Positions 1 to 11,229 of a stretch of 64,000 nucleotides of DNA are shown piece after piece. The position numbers and the translations under genes are program-made. The notes under the pieces are model-generated. The model did no database searches. It was not told the origin of the DNA and was given only the letters and a program-made list of their open reading frames with translations. Numbering within the stretch: the stretch's first letter is position 1; each line of letters starts with the position of its first letter. This DNA is from Tridacna crocea (Eukaryota > Mollusca > Bivalvia > Cardiida > Cardiidae): positions 32,546,296 through 32,610,295 of the forward strand of contig OX031068.1 of assembly GCA_943736015.1 (NCBI GenBank), given 5' to 3'.

Positions 1-91
1 CTCTATGCTAAATAATGCCCTTTTATCAAGTATTCTTAAGTACTTTCCGATTTCTTAACAAGATTTATGTAGACCAACCAAAACTTAACTA

Positions 92-178
92 CATATCGTC
101 GGTTTCCTTCAAAAACCTCATAACTACAGCTTGTAACAAGCTGAACGTACGAGGATTTCGAAGTAAACCGACGATATA
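92..178. repeat. Short hairpin repeat (ATATCGTCGGTTTACTTC ends)
   Basis: About 87 bp palindrome with AACTACAGCTTGTAACAAGC at its centre and AAGTAAACCGACGATAT at the end. Two more copies at 50308-50393 and 54434-54519. Confidence 0.8.
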
Positions 179-398
179 ACACGTATGACAAATCTTTCGT
201 AGGAAAAATAAACATTGACGGTCGCACGGAAAACATTGTGGAAAAAGAGGCACGGCTTTTTACAAGCACTTGTTCCTTTTGTCACATTATTCTACAACGC
301 AGTGACTGCCGGGGCGTAAAGAGTCACATAAGTATAAAGTACATGTAGTTGCTTAATTACTCCCGTCCGGGGGCAAAGGTCAATGAGCAAATTAAGAT

Positions 399-637
399 TT
401 AACCCTTTCCCAAACAACCGCTGGTTTCTACGACCCTGAGAGAGAAGCCTTTTGAAAAACATTGTGGGGGGGGGGGAAAGGAGAAAATGCTGGTAACCAT
501 TATTTTCTCCTTTTTCCACAATGTTTTTTAACTATTCTGGAAATAAATTTCAATTTTTGAGTTACGTTTCATTTTGTCATCTGCAAGTGCTTTTAAAGTG
601 GACCAGTCTAAAGTTTTGTAGTTTGGTAATGGGTTAA
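399..637. mobile_element. TTAA hairpin MITE, copy 1
   Basis: Begins TTAACCCTTTCCCA and ends TTTGGTAATGGGTTAA. Central hairpin: AACATTGTGG..GGAAAGGAGAAAATGC facing TTTCTCCTTTTTCCACAATG. One arm has a G tract. Right flank contains the family's internal segment CATCTGCAAGTGCTTTTAAA. Confidence 0.85.
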
Positions 638-726
638 TGTATGTTTGTGATGCGTGATTCGAGTATTTTGATCTCGATTTTCTGTGTCGCATCCTCCAAT
701 ATGCCTTGCCACGACTGTAGATATTC

Positions 727-1019
727 GACTACTTGTCCGTGCAGTAACAAAGCAGTAATAAAACTGTATGTCTGTGCAGCAACAAAGCTGTATGGCCGTG
801 AAGTTACAAAGCTGTTTGTCCGTGAGGTAACAAAGCTGTATATCCGGGCAGTTACAACGCTTTATGTCCGTGCAGTAGCAAAGATGTATGTCCGTGCTGT
901 AACAAAACTGTATGTCCGTGCAGTAATAAAGCTGTAGGTCCGTGCAGTAACAAAGATGTATGGCCGTGCAGTAACAAAGATGTATGGCCGTCCAGTAACA
1001 AAGCTGTATGTCCGTGCTC
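727..1019. repeat. 24 bp minisatellite
   Basis: About 12 imperfect units of GTCCGTGCAGTAACAAAGCT plus four bases. It stays open in several frames on both strands, so it yields spurious ORFs. Lies in the intron before exon A1. Confidence 0.9.
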
Positions 1020-1080
1020 ATCTGATTAAAACAGGCAGACAGACAGCTAAGGACGGATAATATGGTGTTTTCTTTTTCAG

Positions 1081-1232
1081 AGTTGGGAAAATTAGCATTC
1101 CATCTGTCGTGAGAAAAGTATTAAACAGCCATTACAAATGTCCTGAAATCTTAAGATTGGCTGGGTTGAATTCGAGCAAGACCCAGTCTTTTTTAACGGA
1201 CTTCATTGATACCTGTGACACTTATAACCCAG
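1081..1232 (+). CDS. Exon A1 of the cysteine-rich repeat gene
   Basis: Acceptor: a pyrimidine-rich tract ending TTTTTCAG at 1080. Donor: CAG|GTAAAC after 1232. The exon is 152 bp, enters in phase 2 (one base completes a codon) and leaves in phase 1. It encodes about 50 residues including KCPEILRLAGLNSS and a second cysteine in DTC near the end. Exon A2 (24643-24794) has the same length, same phases and the aligned motif KCPELLSLAGIKS. The other two frames contain stops. The leaving base G joins AC of exon B1 to form Asp. The preceding L-type exon is not in the window. Function of the domain is unknown; a secreted cysteine-rich fold is inferred. Confidence 0.72.
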
Positions 1233-1239
1233 GTAAACT

Positions 1240-2205
1240 TCATTAAACTCTTTTAAACACCTCCACATGTTTTCCCCATGGGTTACGTCCTTAAGGTAGT
1301 TGACTCGTAATGGAAAACAGCTATTTCCACTGTAAAATTATCCTTCAAAATTGTGCATTGATTAAAAAAAACGAGTACTATTGTACTGCTTTAACCGAGC
1401 CAGTTTTTCATTTGTTTTCCTTCTTAAAATTACCAATTGTAAAGGTAAAACCACAAAATTGTCATTACAAAGGGAGATAATAATTACTCCCGTTTCTAAA
1501 AACAAACAAACGTATCAGCCAATATTTTCAAGATAGACATCAAAGGAATTTCTGGTCGCTTAAACATGTGCAAAGTATTATATCTGTATAAACCCGTATT
1601 TATCAACAATCAATAAATTTCATTCATTGTTGCACTAGAAGTGTCACAGGTCTACTACCTTAATGTTTTTTATGTCATTTTTGGCAAGGCTCTAACGGCG
1701 CCTAGCCTTAGTAAGCACGTTTCAGACTTTTGTATAAAAGCTGCAACCACTCTCTACATCATGTATAAATGAGCGCTATTTGCTCTCTGATTTGCTGGAA
1801 CTGCCCTTTCTTATTGGTTTGAAAAGACACACCCTTCAAAACCGCCTTATACCTTACGAATTATTCATTCATGATGTAAAATAGAAGTTGAAAGAGGGGC
1901 TTGTGTCTACATTTACCAAGAAAATGCCAATATATTCAAAGTAAAAGTTTTAAATGCGTTTGTTGGCGAGTTGAATTATAAATGAGAACGCTTAAAAGAG
2001 AAAGAAATTCTCCCGTTTATTTCACCAATACTCATGCAGAGCATGACAGAACCAACACCCATGTTCACATCGGGTCGTTGCTGAGTGCACACCTTTGGAT
2101 TTATGTAGAACGTGGCGAAATTGATCATTGATTGGTAAGACTTGTGTATCCAATTGCTTTACACATATACATGCCTTTTTCACTTGCCCCTTGTTATGTA
2201 CAGTG
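1240..2205. other. Intron 1 sequence without recognised features
   Basis: AT-rich, with no ORF worth calling. ATCATGTATAAATGAG near 1760 loosely mirrors TTCATTCATGATGTAAAAT near 1865, perhaps the ends of a lost MITE. Confidence 0.4.
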
Positions 2206-2212
2206 AAAGATA

Positions 2213-2777
2213 CAAGGCATCTTCGCGAGCCAAGGTTACGATCACTACGTGGATCTTACCTTGGCGGATCGAGCCTGATTTCGAGATTCCCGCGATACAC
2301 ACCCTATTGGATGCTGCTTATTATCGCCCTTTACATCATATTTCCTATAACCAATGAAATGCCGTTTTACAAACTGCTTACGAATGCAATAATTCAACAT
2401 GAAGCAATAATCACAAACGTACTTCGACATTTTATAGTCAGGTGCTGGGACATAGCCTAAAACCTTTGATAATGGATTGGTCACATTGAAACTTTCTGTA
2501 AATATTTTTCGTCTATGTTATTTTCGGTAATAAATCATTACAGATTCTGCACACATCCACGGAGGTATTGATGTTTACCTTCTACATGTATTTTTATCCG
2601 AAAGGTCGCGACGTTGTTCTATTTTTATCAAAGGTGAAATGCTACGAGCCATTTGATTCGTGCATTTAGAGCTAGCTGCAACCACTGGAAATGCTTATTG
2701 GGGGATTATCGAAATCATGCTCGATCCGCCAAGGGTAGAGCAGCGTAGTGGATCGTCACCTTTGGCTTGCCAAGATG
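2213..2777 (+). mobile_element. Non-autonomous DNA element with CATCTTCGCGAGCC ends, copy 1
   Basis: Inverted ends of about 60 bp: CGAGCCAAGGTTACGATCAC..ACCTTGGCGGATCGAG at the left and CTCGATCCGCCAAGGGTAGA..GGATCGTCACCTTTGGC at the right. About 565 bp, no transposase. Same family at 8857-9410 (opposite orientation) and 55583-55990 (shorter). Confidence 0.78.
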
Positions 2778-2959
2778 GATACAGGGCGTACCCGTCCTAA
2801 ATTTCACCTAGTTCCTTTAATATGCTTTGTGTGCACCTACACACGGGACCTCGACTTAAAATCTCTCCCGTAACACTTTTACTATTAAGCCATGTTCTAG
2901 CAAAAAGAGGATTAATGATTGAATTTGTGTTATTTATCGTCGCCACCGGTGGCCCATAT

Positions 2960-3070
2960 GGGCGACCCACCCCTGGCAAGTCGTTGGCATCGAACCCATA
3001 CTCTCATGTGACCCAAAGCATCACGTTCATGAGTCCCACAAGCTACCAACTGAGCCATGCAGGCTGGTCA
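2960..3070 (-). mobile_element. tRNA-derived SINE fragment
   Basis: On the minus strand: TGGCTCAGTTGGTAG (A box) and, about 45 bp on, GGGTTCGATGCC (B box). The region does not fold as a complete tRNA and lacks a clear acceptor stem, so it is read as a SINE head. Confidence 0.6.
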
Positions 3071-3118
3071 GGAGGATTATTGCATCTCCTTGATGCATAA
3101 TAATTGACCTGCATTATT

Positions 3119-3333
3119 CGAAAAGGGGCATTCGGACATTTGCTTAAAGTGTCGTTTCGGATCAGGCTGCACAGTCCGCGCAGCCTAATCCGAAACGACA
3201 CTTTCCGTTTTTATGCAATTTTCTGAATTGCGCATATCTACTGAAGGTCAAATCTAATGTAGTCGTAAAGTGCCGTCTAGGATTAGACTGTGCGGACTGC
3301 GCACGCTGGTCCGAGACGACACTTTAGGCAAAG
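3119..3333. mobile_element. AGTGTCGTC double-palindrome MITE, copy 1
   Basis: Two palindromes, each AAAGTGTCG..ATTAGxCTG(C/T)xC facing its complement, separated by about 80 bp. Right end truncated relative to the copy at 5060. Confidence 0.8.
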
Positions 3334-3853
3334 GCACCAATGCTTCTTTTCGCATGTTGCAAGTCATAAACTAAGTAAGCCATCATATAATTATGGATCA
3401 ATAAAATTGTTGGCTAACAATAGATTGAATCTTGAGGCAGACTGGTCCTTTGACATCCAGAAAATTTACAAATTGCCTAAACTTTCGACCCTTATCAACA
3501 TTTGCTGACTAGGCAGCCTGACCTGGGTCGACAATATTTCCAGATGATTTACCTTTGGCAAGGCATAACTAATACAACTGTATGTGTGAACTGCCGTCGT
3601 TATATAGCCAACATAACCAACATGCTGTGAAAATGAATAACCAGCGTTTTCTCCTTTTTTCAACTATACATTATATTTCATGTGTTTATTTTTAGAAATG
3701 TTATGGGTAAAGAAATGTAATTTAACCTGTGGGGAATTATTTCCCCGTTACAGTGAATAATTTTCTCTTACTGCAAATCAGGTTCATTGCCTTGAAATCA
3801 CTAGTTTAAAAAGTGGCATTCGTTGATAAAATAATCAGATAAAATATAATACA

Positions 3854-4017
3854 TACTTTATTTCATCAGCTTGTGGTTAATATGGGGAATTACTTGCCTC
3901 AAAAGGGAAAGGTTCGCGAAAATAACTCGTGCCTTACGGCACTCGTTATCTTCGCATACCTTTCCCTTTTTCGGCAACTATTTTCCCATATTAACCACAA
4001 GCTGATGAAATAAACTC
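3854..4017. repeat. Large hairpin, 164 bp
   Basis: TTTATTTCATCAGCTTGTGG / CCACAAGCTGATGAAATAAA arms with inner AAAGGGAAAGGT / ACCTTTCCCTTTT. Ends about 120 bp before exon B1. Confidence 0.85.
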
Positions 4018-4135
4018 TATTTTCACCATCCTATTAAAGGTGAAATGCCAAAATTTGAATCATGCTTTGTCATCGACCAGTTCGTTCAAATTGTCTTGTT
4101 CTTCTCTTCTAGTATAGAATTATTTTTTTATATAG

Positions 4136-4223
4136 ACGAATTCCAATGTGCACTGGAGAAATCACTACCAGCTGAATTTACAACGTGCATTTTCAAATAT
4201 GAATCGGAGAATAATCCTTGCAG
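4136..4223 (+). CDS. Exon B1 of the cysteine-rich repeat gene
   Basis: Acceptor TTTTTTTATATAG ends at 4135; donor GCAG|GTATGA follows 4223. The exon is 88 bp, phase 1 in and phase 2 out. Joined to A1 it reads DEFQCALEKS and ends in NPCR after three cysteines. Exon B2 at 26201-26288 is also 88 bp with the same phases and reads DEFKCTLDPT ending in NTC. Equal length, equal phase, the shared DEFxCxL start and the closing cysteine make a chance match unlikely. The exon splices forward in frame to C1 at 7833 (AG + A gives Arg). Confidence 0.72.
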
Positions 4224-5059
4224 GTATGATAACAAACCGATAATGTGTCACCTCGTTAGAATATATAAAAAAAAAAAAAACGAATAGAATACAAATAGAG
4301 CAAAGAAAAAGCAACCCGTAAAACCCCTACCACAAAATTCGTTGAATGCACAAGTGGCAGTACGTATCAATCAATGAACTTCCTGAGTCTAAACAGTGTC
4401 ACTTGACACAAGATGAAATTTGCATTTTGATAAAAAGAAATCCACGAATTCTGAGGCGATTCGACTTCGTTAAAAACAAAGACTACAGGTCAGTGATATT
4501 TTGAAACATGTTTAATGGGTGTTTGCCGCTAAAACTGTTTCATTGGATCTAAAGTGTATCTTTTATCTTGAAAGTCGAATGTACGAATCATTGTCAATGG
4601 CCCATATTTTTGAGGGAGTTTCAAGTGCGAGCGACGATAGCAGCAAAACTGCATTAGCAACTGACAATCAGTTGTGTTTAACTGGTAGAAAAATATTTTA
4701 GCTTCCAGTTGTCGAAAGAATATGGCAAATAACTGATAGTAAAGAAAAGATACATTGCTCTTTTTGTAATCGGGGCGATTAACGGGCTGAATAGAGTTAA
4801 ATCCCTTGCTTGTACTATAATTATGTTCTTTTGGTGCCAGGAGTGAAACTACGGACCCCTAAGGTTTGAGCATTCATACTTTCCTGAAATATATGATAAT
4901 CGTCTTTTAACGTATTGGACTAACGTGTATAAACAGGTGACAAATTATCGTCGTTGAAATATACCTGAACTTCTGTTTTATCCAGCGTTATAACCAGTTT
5001 ATTGTGGCGCCGCATGAGCGGCGGTGAATCTTTAAAGAAAATTTGCATTCTTCAGAAAT

Positions 5060-5320
5060 GGAGTGCAACACGCGAAAAGGGTCATTCGGACATTTGCGTA
5101 AAGTGTCGTCTCTGATCAGCGTGTGCACTCCGCACAGGCTAATCCAAAACGACACTTTCCGATTTTATGTGATATTCTGTTTTACGCAGGTCTACTGTAG
5201 CACAAAATCTAATGTAGTCGTAAAGTGCCGTCTCGGATTAGCCTGCGCGGACTGCGCAGGCTAATCCGGGACGACACTTTACGCAAATGTCCGAATGCCC
5301 CTTTTCGCGTGTTGCACTCC
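5060..5320. mobile_element. AGTGTCGTC double-palindrome MITE, complete copy
   Basis: Terminal inverted repeats GGAGTGCAACACGCGAAAAG at both ends; two internal palindromes with AAAGTGTCGTCTC and CCGGGACGACACTTTACGC. Further copies: 3119-3333, 51228-51437, and a fragment at 26022-26066. I believe this family is abundant in heterodont bivalves (memory, not checked). Confidence 0.88.
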
Positions 5321-5584
5321 AAATGTTAACAACCTCTGAGCTATTTAAATGAAACTTCACCTGGTTACATCCCTTGATATCGAGATTAACATGTCCAGTG
5401 AAAGTAATTTCAGACGGCAAATTGAAGAGAATGTTAACCAGCACTATATCCTTTGCCCACAATGTTTTGAAAACCTCTCTCTTTCTCGGTCTTTAAAAGG
5501 CGGTTTTGCGCCATAAAATGTTAGGCTTGAAATTTTCTTTATGGCTAGATAAAAAGTCAAATCACTGTTAGTTAAAATAGAAAC

Positions 5585-5930
5585 ATGGAATCTGCAGCAC
5601 CTTCAACAATCTCAAAGAGAGAGTTGGTTCGTTTTTACACTATTTTCAACAATATTCCAGTTATATCGCGGCGGCCAGTGCACCTATCCACGCTTTCCTG
5701 GAATGTCTTTTCACCAGTACTCCACACAGTTTGCTTTGCAAGCCAATTGCTGCTTTCCCACGTAACCATCATCAAGACGATGGTCTGCGGTGGGAGAGGA
5801 ATGAATCCTGTCACAATGACTATCATGAATCTTCGGAAAGAAATTGGCCAAGCCAGGGATCGAACCCACGATCCCCGGTTCTCAAGTCCTGTTCGCTACC
5901 GACTGAGCTACCGGGGCTCGGCGCAAAAGT
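5585..5930 (-). mobile_element. tRNA-derived SINE with a conserved metazoan-type core
   Basis: Minus strand: GGTAGCTCAGTCGGTAG (A box) and GTGGGTTCGATCCCTGG (B box) form a good tRNA-like head, followed by a body with GCAATTGGCTTGCAAAGCAA, TGGTGAAAAGACATTCCAGG and CGTGGATAGGTGCACTGGCC. The CATGGATAGGT..CTGxCCGCC part recurs at 56060-56180, and looks like the central domain shared by many molluscan SINEs (established knowledge, recalled). Confidence 0.8.
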
Positions 5931-6039
5931 CTAGGTCTCAGAATCTCAGACGAGGGTCACAGGTTCTTTGTAAGAACGGTTAACCTGCCAGACATTTCTG
6001 GTTTAGCTTTACCTTTTTTAAGTGGCCCTTGAGATTTTA

Positions 6040-7340
6040 GGACGAAAATTTTACAAAAATACGAAAACAAGAGGGCCATTGGCCCTGGAGCGCTCATCTG
6101 AGACTATAGCTTTATTTCCCTTATGTTTATGTGATGAACTTCAAACGAACCCGTGACGCCCGAGGCAGGGCCACTTTTGACCCCAAGGGCATAATATGAA
6201 CAAACTTGGGAGAGGACCACTAGGAATTGATACATGCCAAATATCAAAGCTCTATGCCTTCTTTTTTTTAGAGAAGAAGAATATTAAAGTTTTCAGTCTT
6301 TGTTTCTATGATTGAGCTAGTAACCCCCGGGGCAGGACCACTTTTGACCCCAGGGGCATCATGTGAAGAAACTTGGTAGAGATCCACTAGATGCTACATA
6401 CCAAATATCAAAGCTCTATGCCTTTTAGTTTTTGAGAAGAAGAATGTTTAAGTTTTCATTCTTTGTTTCTATGTTTGAACTTGTAACCCACGGGGCAGGG
6501 CCACTTTTGACCCCAGGGGCATCATGTGAAGAAACTTGGTAGAGGTCTACTAGTAGATGCTACATACCAAATATCAAAGCTCTATGCCTTCAATTTTAAG
6601 AGGAGAATATTTTTAAAGTTTTCCTTTTTTGTTCCTGTGCTCAAACTTGTGTCCCCCGGTGTGGGGCCAGTTTTGATTCCAGGGGCACATTTGAACAAAC
6701 TTTTGGTAGAGGTCCACTAGGAGATGACACATACCAAATATCAAAGCTCTTCGCCATCTAGTTTCAGGCAAGATTTTTAAAGTTTTCCTTCTTTGTTCCT
6801 ATGCTCAAACTTGTAACCCCCAGAGTGGGGCCAGTTTTGACCCCAGGGGCATCATTTGAACAAACTTGGTAAAGGTCTACTGGAAGATGCTACATACCTA
6901 AGCTCTACGCCTTCAAGTTTTAGAGCAGATGATTTTTAAAGTTTTCCTTTTTTGTTTCTATGCTTAAACTTGGGACCCCCGGGATTGGGCAAGTTTTGAC
7001 CCCAGAGGCATCATTTGAACAAACTTGGTAGAGGTCTACTTAGATATGCCACATACTAAATATCAAAGCTCTACGCCTTGTAGTTTAAGCGTAGAAGATT
7101 TTCAAAGATTTTTTTTTTTCATTTGTCTTGCCATAGCAACCAGAGTTATGAGCGGAATTCAATTCTTTAAACGATTTGGTAGAACTTCACCCAAGGAATA
7201 TCCCTGCCAAGTTTCATCAAGATTGACCCAGTGCTTTAGGAGAAGATGTTTGAAGAAATTGTTGACGGAGGCTGAACGACGGACGCCGTAAATGGGGCGA
7301 TCAAAATAGCTCACCTTTAGCACTTTGTGCTACGGTGTGC
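6040..7340 (+). mobile_element. Pearl/Helentron-like element 1 with about six 165 bp core repeats
   Basis: Left end AACAAGAGGGCCATTGGCCC (a short hairpin) with CGCTCATCTGAG; then units each with GGCAGGGCCACTTTTGACCC and AAATATCAAAGCTCTAxGCC, starting near 6150, 6327, 6490, 6655, 6825 and 6977; then a unique part, GACGGAGGCTGAACGACGGA and a right hairpin TAGCACTTTGTGCTA. This layout fits the pearl elements of bivalves, regarded as Helentron-associated (recalled). No coding capacity. Confidence 0.75.
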
Positions 7341-7449
7341 TAAAAATTATCCTTATACTCCCAAAAACCTTTAAATTTCATTGCAATGCAAAATGCATCT
7401 CGATTTTTGGCGCCAAATCTAAAAATACCTTAAGAGACTACATAGCCTT

Positions 7450-7673
7450 TTAACTCATTACCACAAAACTTTAGGTTTGTCCAAATCGAAAGCATTTGCA
7501 GACTACAAAATAAAAGTGACTGAAAATTTGAAATTTGTTTTGTGAAAGGTAGAAAACATTGTGGGAAAAGGAGAAAATGCTGGTTACCAGCATTTTCTCC
7601 TTTTCCCACAATGTTTTCAAAAGACTTCTTTTCCTGGGGCGTCAAAAGTAGGGATTGAGTGGTAATGGGTTAA
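7450..7673. mobile_element. TTAA hairpin MITE with a near-empty site elsewhere in the window
   Basis: Ends TTAACTCATTACCACA and TGGTAATGGGTTAA with a near-perfect hairpin (GGAAAAGGAGAAAATGCTGG and its complement). Flanks match 32875-33010, which lacks the MITE, so it inserted into an older repeat. Confidence 0.88.
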
Positions 7674-7832
7674 GGGAATACCACCAAAATTCTTTTTTTC
7701 TTGTAATTTTATGACTCTTAATTATTGATAATTTATATTGTTTTTTCATATAAATTATAGTAACATACATTTTTATTTATCAAACTGGTGAGATGTGAAA
7801 AATCTAACTTCCCACCTTTAATGTACTTGTAG

Positions 7833-7966
7833 AAAGGTTGGATGTGTTGAAAGAGTGATCCAAAGGCCTTGTGGCGGAAGTTCTGGACAAAATTACATGT
7901 CAGCCGTGAATCTACTTAACGACCGAGAGGGATTCCAACCAAATGCGTGTAACTTTGGCTCTCCAG
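7833..7966 (+). CDS. Exon C1 of the cysteine-rich repeat gene
   Basis: Acceptor ends TTGTAG at 7832; donor TCCAG|GTACAA follows 7966. The exon is 134 bp, phase 2 in and phase 1 out. It encodes GCVERVIQRPCGGSSGQNYM, then SAVNLLN and a final cysteine in NACNFGSP. The terminal exon at 30690 reads NCVVANMTRRCG...NYVSAVNIV...DKCGWP in the same order, so the two are paralogous. CV-x5-CG is the part that most resembles the C-terminal half of T20D4.11-like/DUF19 domains. It lies just after an inserted TTAA MITE (7450-7673) in the preceding intron. Its phase 1 end fits the L exon at 20392. Confidence 0.7.
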
Positions 7967-8052
7967 GTACAAGACTTCTGATGCTGTGATGAAAGAAAAT
8001 TTCTTGAACCTTTGGGCTTTTAAGGGTTGCTCATGGACCTTTTGCAGGTCAT

Positions 8053-8118
8053 TGTAGATCAAGATCAGACTGCAAAGAATGTGCAGTCTGATCTTGGATC
8101 TCACTGTCCGATAAGAGA
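8053..8118. repeat. Small hairpin GATCAAGATCAGACTGCA
   Basis: GATCAAGATCAGACTGCA faces TGCAGTCTGATCTTGGATC. Same hairpin at 42800-42850, 42907-42957 and 57200-57255. Confidence 0.7.
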
Positions 8119-8856
8119 TCTTTCCTCCACAAAATATACTAGGACGAAAAAGAAATGCAGGGTGCCATACGAGATATTGAACAAGTTTTGAGTCTCCATA
8201 TGCAGTCAGTCACTACTTTTTTTCACTGAGACAGGAGTTCTGTCAATAAGAAGCCAAATTCTCATTTCCTTATGGCCACACTGAAATGAAAGTTCGTCAA
8301 AATATTCAAAACTGACCAGAAGTAAACATAAAATCAAAATTTAGAATCTCAATGAAGTTTACACCTCCTAACTATCTTGAAAGGTTACCTTGCGTGTCTT
8401 TTTCGTCCTAGTATACCTTTAAAATATCGAAATTTGAATTTTTAATATCGAATTGAAAGTCTTGTTTTTGTTGTTTAGCAGGATAATGGTTAAAGCAATA
8501 GTAATCCATTTAGTGGAACCCTTATAATTAAGGTCTACGGCCCTGTAACTTATCGGTAAACAGTCAGGGGCTGTAAACTCACTAAAATATCGGTAAATAT
8601 CGTGTAACATCGACGTTATTCGGCCAACCTCAGCAGCTTCCATCTTTAAATAAGAGTTAGGGGCCGTGTAACATCGGAGTTTTCGTAAAGGCCATTCGGC
8701 CCATCTCGGCAGCTTCCGTCTTCAAATATGATATTTAGGGGCCGTAGATCTAAAAAAGTACGTTTAGACTTACCAGTACTACTAATCGGGATAGCGCCTA
8801 CACGAAAAAATAAGATATGGCATTATTATATCGAGTGTACGAGGTAAACATCTTCA

Positions 8857-9410
8857 CCATCTTGGCAAGCCATAAGGTAACGATCCACTACGCTACTCTA
8901 CCCTTGGCGGATCAAGCTTGATTTCGACATTCTCCCGATATGCATTTTTATTGGTTGCAGCTAGCTCTAGCTGCACGAAATCAAATCGCTCGTAGCATTT
9001 CATCTTTGATAAAAATAGAACAAGGTCGCGACCTTTCGGATAAAAACAGAAGGTAAACAAAAATACATACCACTGTGGATGTGTGCAGGATCTGTAATGA
9101 TTTATTACCGAAAAAGACATAAACGAACAATATTTACAGAAAGTTTCGGTGTGACCAATCAATTATTGGAGGTTTTAGGTTGTATCCCAGCACCTGACTA
9201 GGGAATGTTGAAGTACGTTTTCGGTCATTGCTTCATGTTGAATTATTGTATTCGTAAGCGGTTTGTAAAACGAGTAGAAATATGATGTAAAGGGCGATAA
9301 TAAGCAGCACCCAATAGGAGCGTATCGCGGAAATACCGAAATCGGGTTGGATCAGCCATGGTAAGATCCACGTAGTGATCATAACCATGGCTCGCGAAGA
9401 TGCATCTTCA
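8857..9410 (-). mobile_element. Non-autonomous DNA element with CATCTTCGCGAGCC ends, copy 2
   Basis: Reverse orientation copy; internal segments such as GGTCGCGACCTTTCGGATAA and CACTGTGGATGTGTGCAG align with copy 1. Confidence 0.78.
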
Positions 9411-9744
9411 CGAACAGATGTACATTTTGCTGCTATGCAGTATCTAACGAACATACTTTTTCACGTGAATAACACCAGACAATTCAACATCAGATTTCCA
9501 CTCGCAACTCGTGACAAATTCAAGCCACTGGAAAATTTCTTCGATATGATATTCCGTATTTATTTTTCTAAGAACCCAGCTGTGCAACCGACAAGAAGAT
9601 CACAGAGGTGAACAAAAAGATAGAAACGTTCGAAAAATTATCTGGTATGGTTAGTGGATTTAAAGGCTTGAATGATATTTTATCGGCGAGCTGCGAAGAA
9701 GAACTGTGAGTATTCTTGTCTTGACAATGTGTTGATCCTAATAT

Positions 9745-9830
9745 GTCGCCTGGCACTGCAACTACTACTACCATTGCTGCTGCTACAGTTACTTTAATTA
9801 CTTTCACTACTACTGGTTCTACTCTTACGA
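9745..9830. repeat. Degenerate ACT/GCT trinucleotide tract
   Basis: ACTACTACTACCATTGCTGC and following ACT-rich sequence. Opens spurious ORFs on both strands. Confidence 0.6.
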
Positions 9831-9869
9831 ACAAAATCCGTAACAAAGAAAGAAATAAATTCATAGCTC

Positions 9870-9990
9870 AAATACAAACCGCATCTGGCGGGATTCGTAC
9901 CCTAGAAGAGACAAACATCGTCGTTTTTCGAGGATTAAAAGACCAATACCATAACCACTGAGCCAAAGAGACATCTCTCTGACTCAGTTG
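9870..9990 (-). mobile_element. tRNA-derived SINE head
   Basis: Minus strand: TGGCTCAGTGGTTATGG (A box) and GGGTACGAATCCCGCC (B box, one change from consensus). Confidence 0.6.
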
Positions 9991-10239
9991 TCAGGTATTG
10001 TATTTAATTTGGGACAAAGCTATGCATGAAGGAGTGGTCTACAATAACACGACTACAAAAGCAGTAACAAGAACAGCAACTCTGTCTAACACTAGTACTG
10101 CTTCCAATACTTCAAATTCTTTTCAAACTAATACTAGGGCCTGTATTCACCAATCATTCTTAAGGACGTTTTCGGTAGTAATTTCTGCATATCACTTTGG
10201 CAATTTCAAGAGAGACAATAACAGACAGTAACTCTTTTC

Positions 10240-11229
10240 AAAGAACGATTTCTGGAGAGACGTACTTAAATCATACATAGAATATAAAACAAAAGTAAAA
10301 ATTGATTCTTGGGACTTGATATTAAATATGCCCTTATTCTACAACTAAAATTTTACAATCGACTCAAAAGTCATCTACATCAAAGATTTATATGAAAGCA
10401 TATTTAGAAATGTCCGAGATTTAATGGATAACAATTGGAAATTCATTGGTTTAGAATCTATAGAGATGATTTTAGGTAAAAAGATTAATTATTTGAGGTA
10501 TTATGGTCTGATAAACAGTATCCAAAATTTTTCAAGAAAGGCTGGTACTAATAAAGATGAAAATTTGATTCTAATCTATGCCAATCCTTGCATCAATAGC
10601 TACTTAAATGAAATTTTGATAAGTAAGAAACCTAACAAAATAATATATAAAGCACTTATTGATAACAATGAAATTCCTACTAGCCAAAAGAAATGGGAGT
10701 CTTTGTTCCCTACTCATATCTTTGATTGGAAATACATTTATAATAATATTTTTAAAAATACAAACGATTTGTATACTCAATGGATGCAAATAAAGATAGT
10801 TCATATATTTTTCCCCACTAATATCCTATTACACAAAATTAACATTGCCCCAAATAACCTATGCTGTTTTTGCAATACCAGCGAAGAAAGTTTGCTCCAT
10901 GTATTCTACGAATGTGAAAAGGTGAAAACCCTTTTCAATACATGTATTTAGAATCAAAAATAGGAGAAGTAGACCCATTAAAACACAGACTTATAACTAA
11001 TTTCAACGTTCTAATAGGTACATTCAATAATGATGACAAATTATACACACTCTTTCTGTATGTCAAAAGATATATCGCTTCTTGTAAATGTAAATCTAAA
11101 ATTCCAACAATTTATGGCCTTCAAAATAATTTATCTTTGGCTTGGACCATTTACAAAGAAACAAAATCCTCTGATTCTGAATTAGAAAGATGGTCATGTG
11201 TAAGACATATTATTCAAAACCACTCTTAA
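10240..11229 (+). pseudogene. 3' fragment of an L1/Tx1-type LINE ORF2
   Basis: Two frames, 10424-10951 and 10942-11229, plus an upstream stretch in the first frame (NDFWRDVLKSYIEYKTK, MPLFYN, stop TAA near 10348, IYIKDLYESIFRNVRDLM). Downstream motifs are typical of the region after the RT domain in L1/Tx1-like elements: IPTSQKKWESLFPTHIFDW, QWMQIKIVHIFFPTNILL, and the cysteine/histidine CCFCNTSEESLLHVFYECE, then KHRLITNFNVLIGT. The catalytic RT core is absent, so the copy is 5' truncated. One in-frame stop and one frameshift make it dead. Confidence 0.7.

Noticed and set aside
727..1019. Regular short repeats that might suggest a CRISPR array
   Set aside because: No unique spacers; a plain tandem minisatellite in animal DNA.
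608..1021. ORFs of about 100-137 codons on both strands
   Set aside because: They are translations of a 24 bp minisatellite.
4360..4482. Possible exon reading LTQDEICILIKRNPRILRRF with donor AG|GTCAGT
   Set aside because: No acceptor in a compatible phase, wrong length for an A exon, and B1 splices well to C1.
4519..4701. 60-codon ORF
   Set aside because: No splice or family support; probably chance.
5865..5925. tRNA-like sequence on the minus strand
   Set aside because: Good A and B boxes but it continues into a SINE body and the acceptor stem does not close convincingly.
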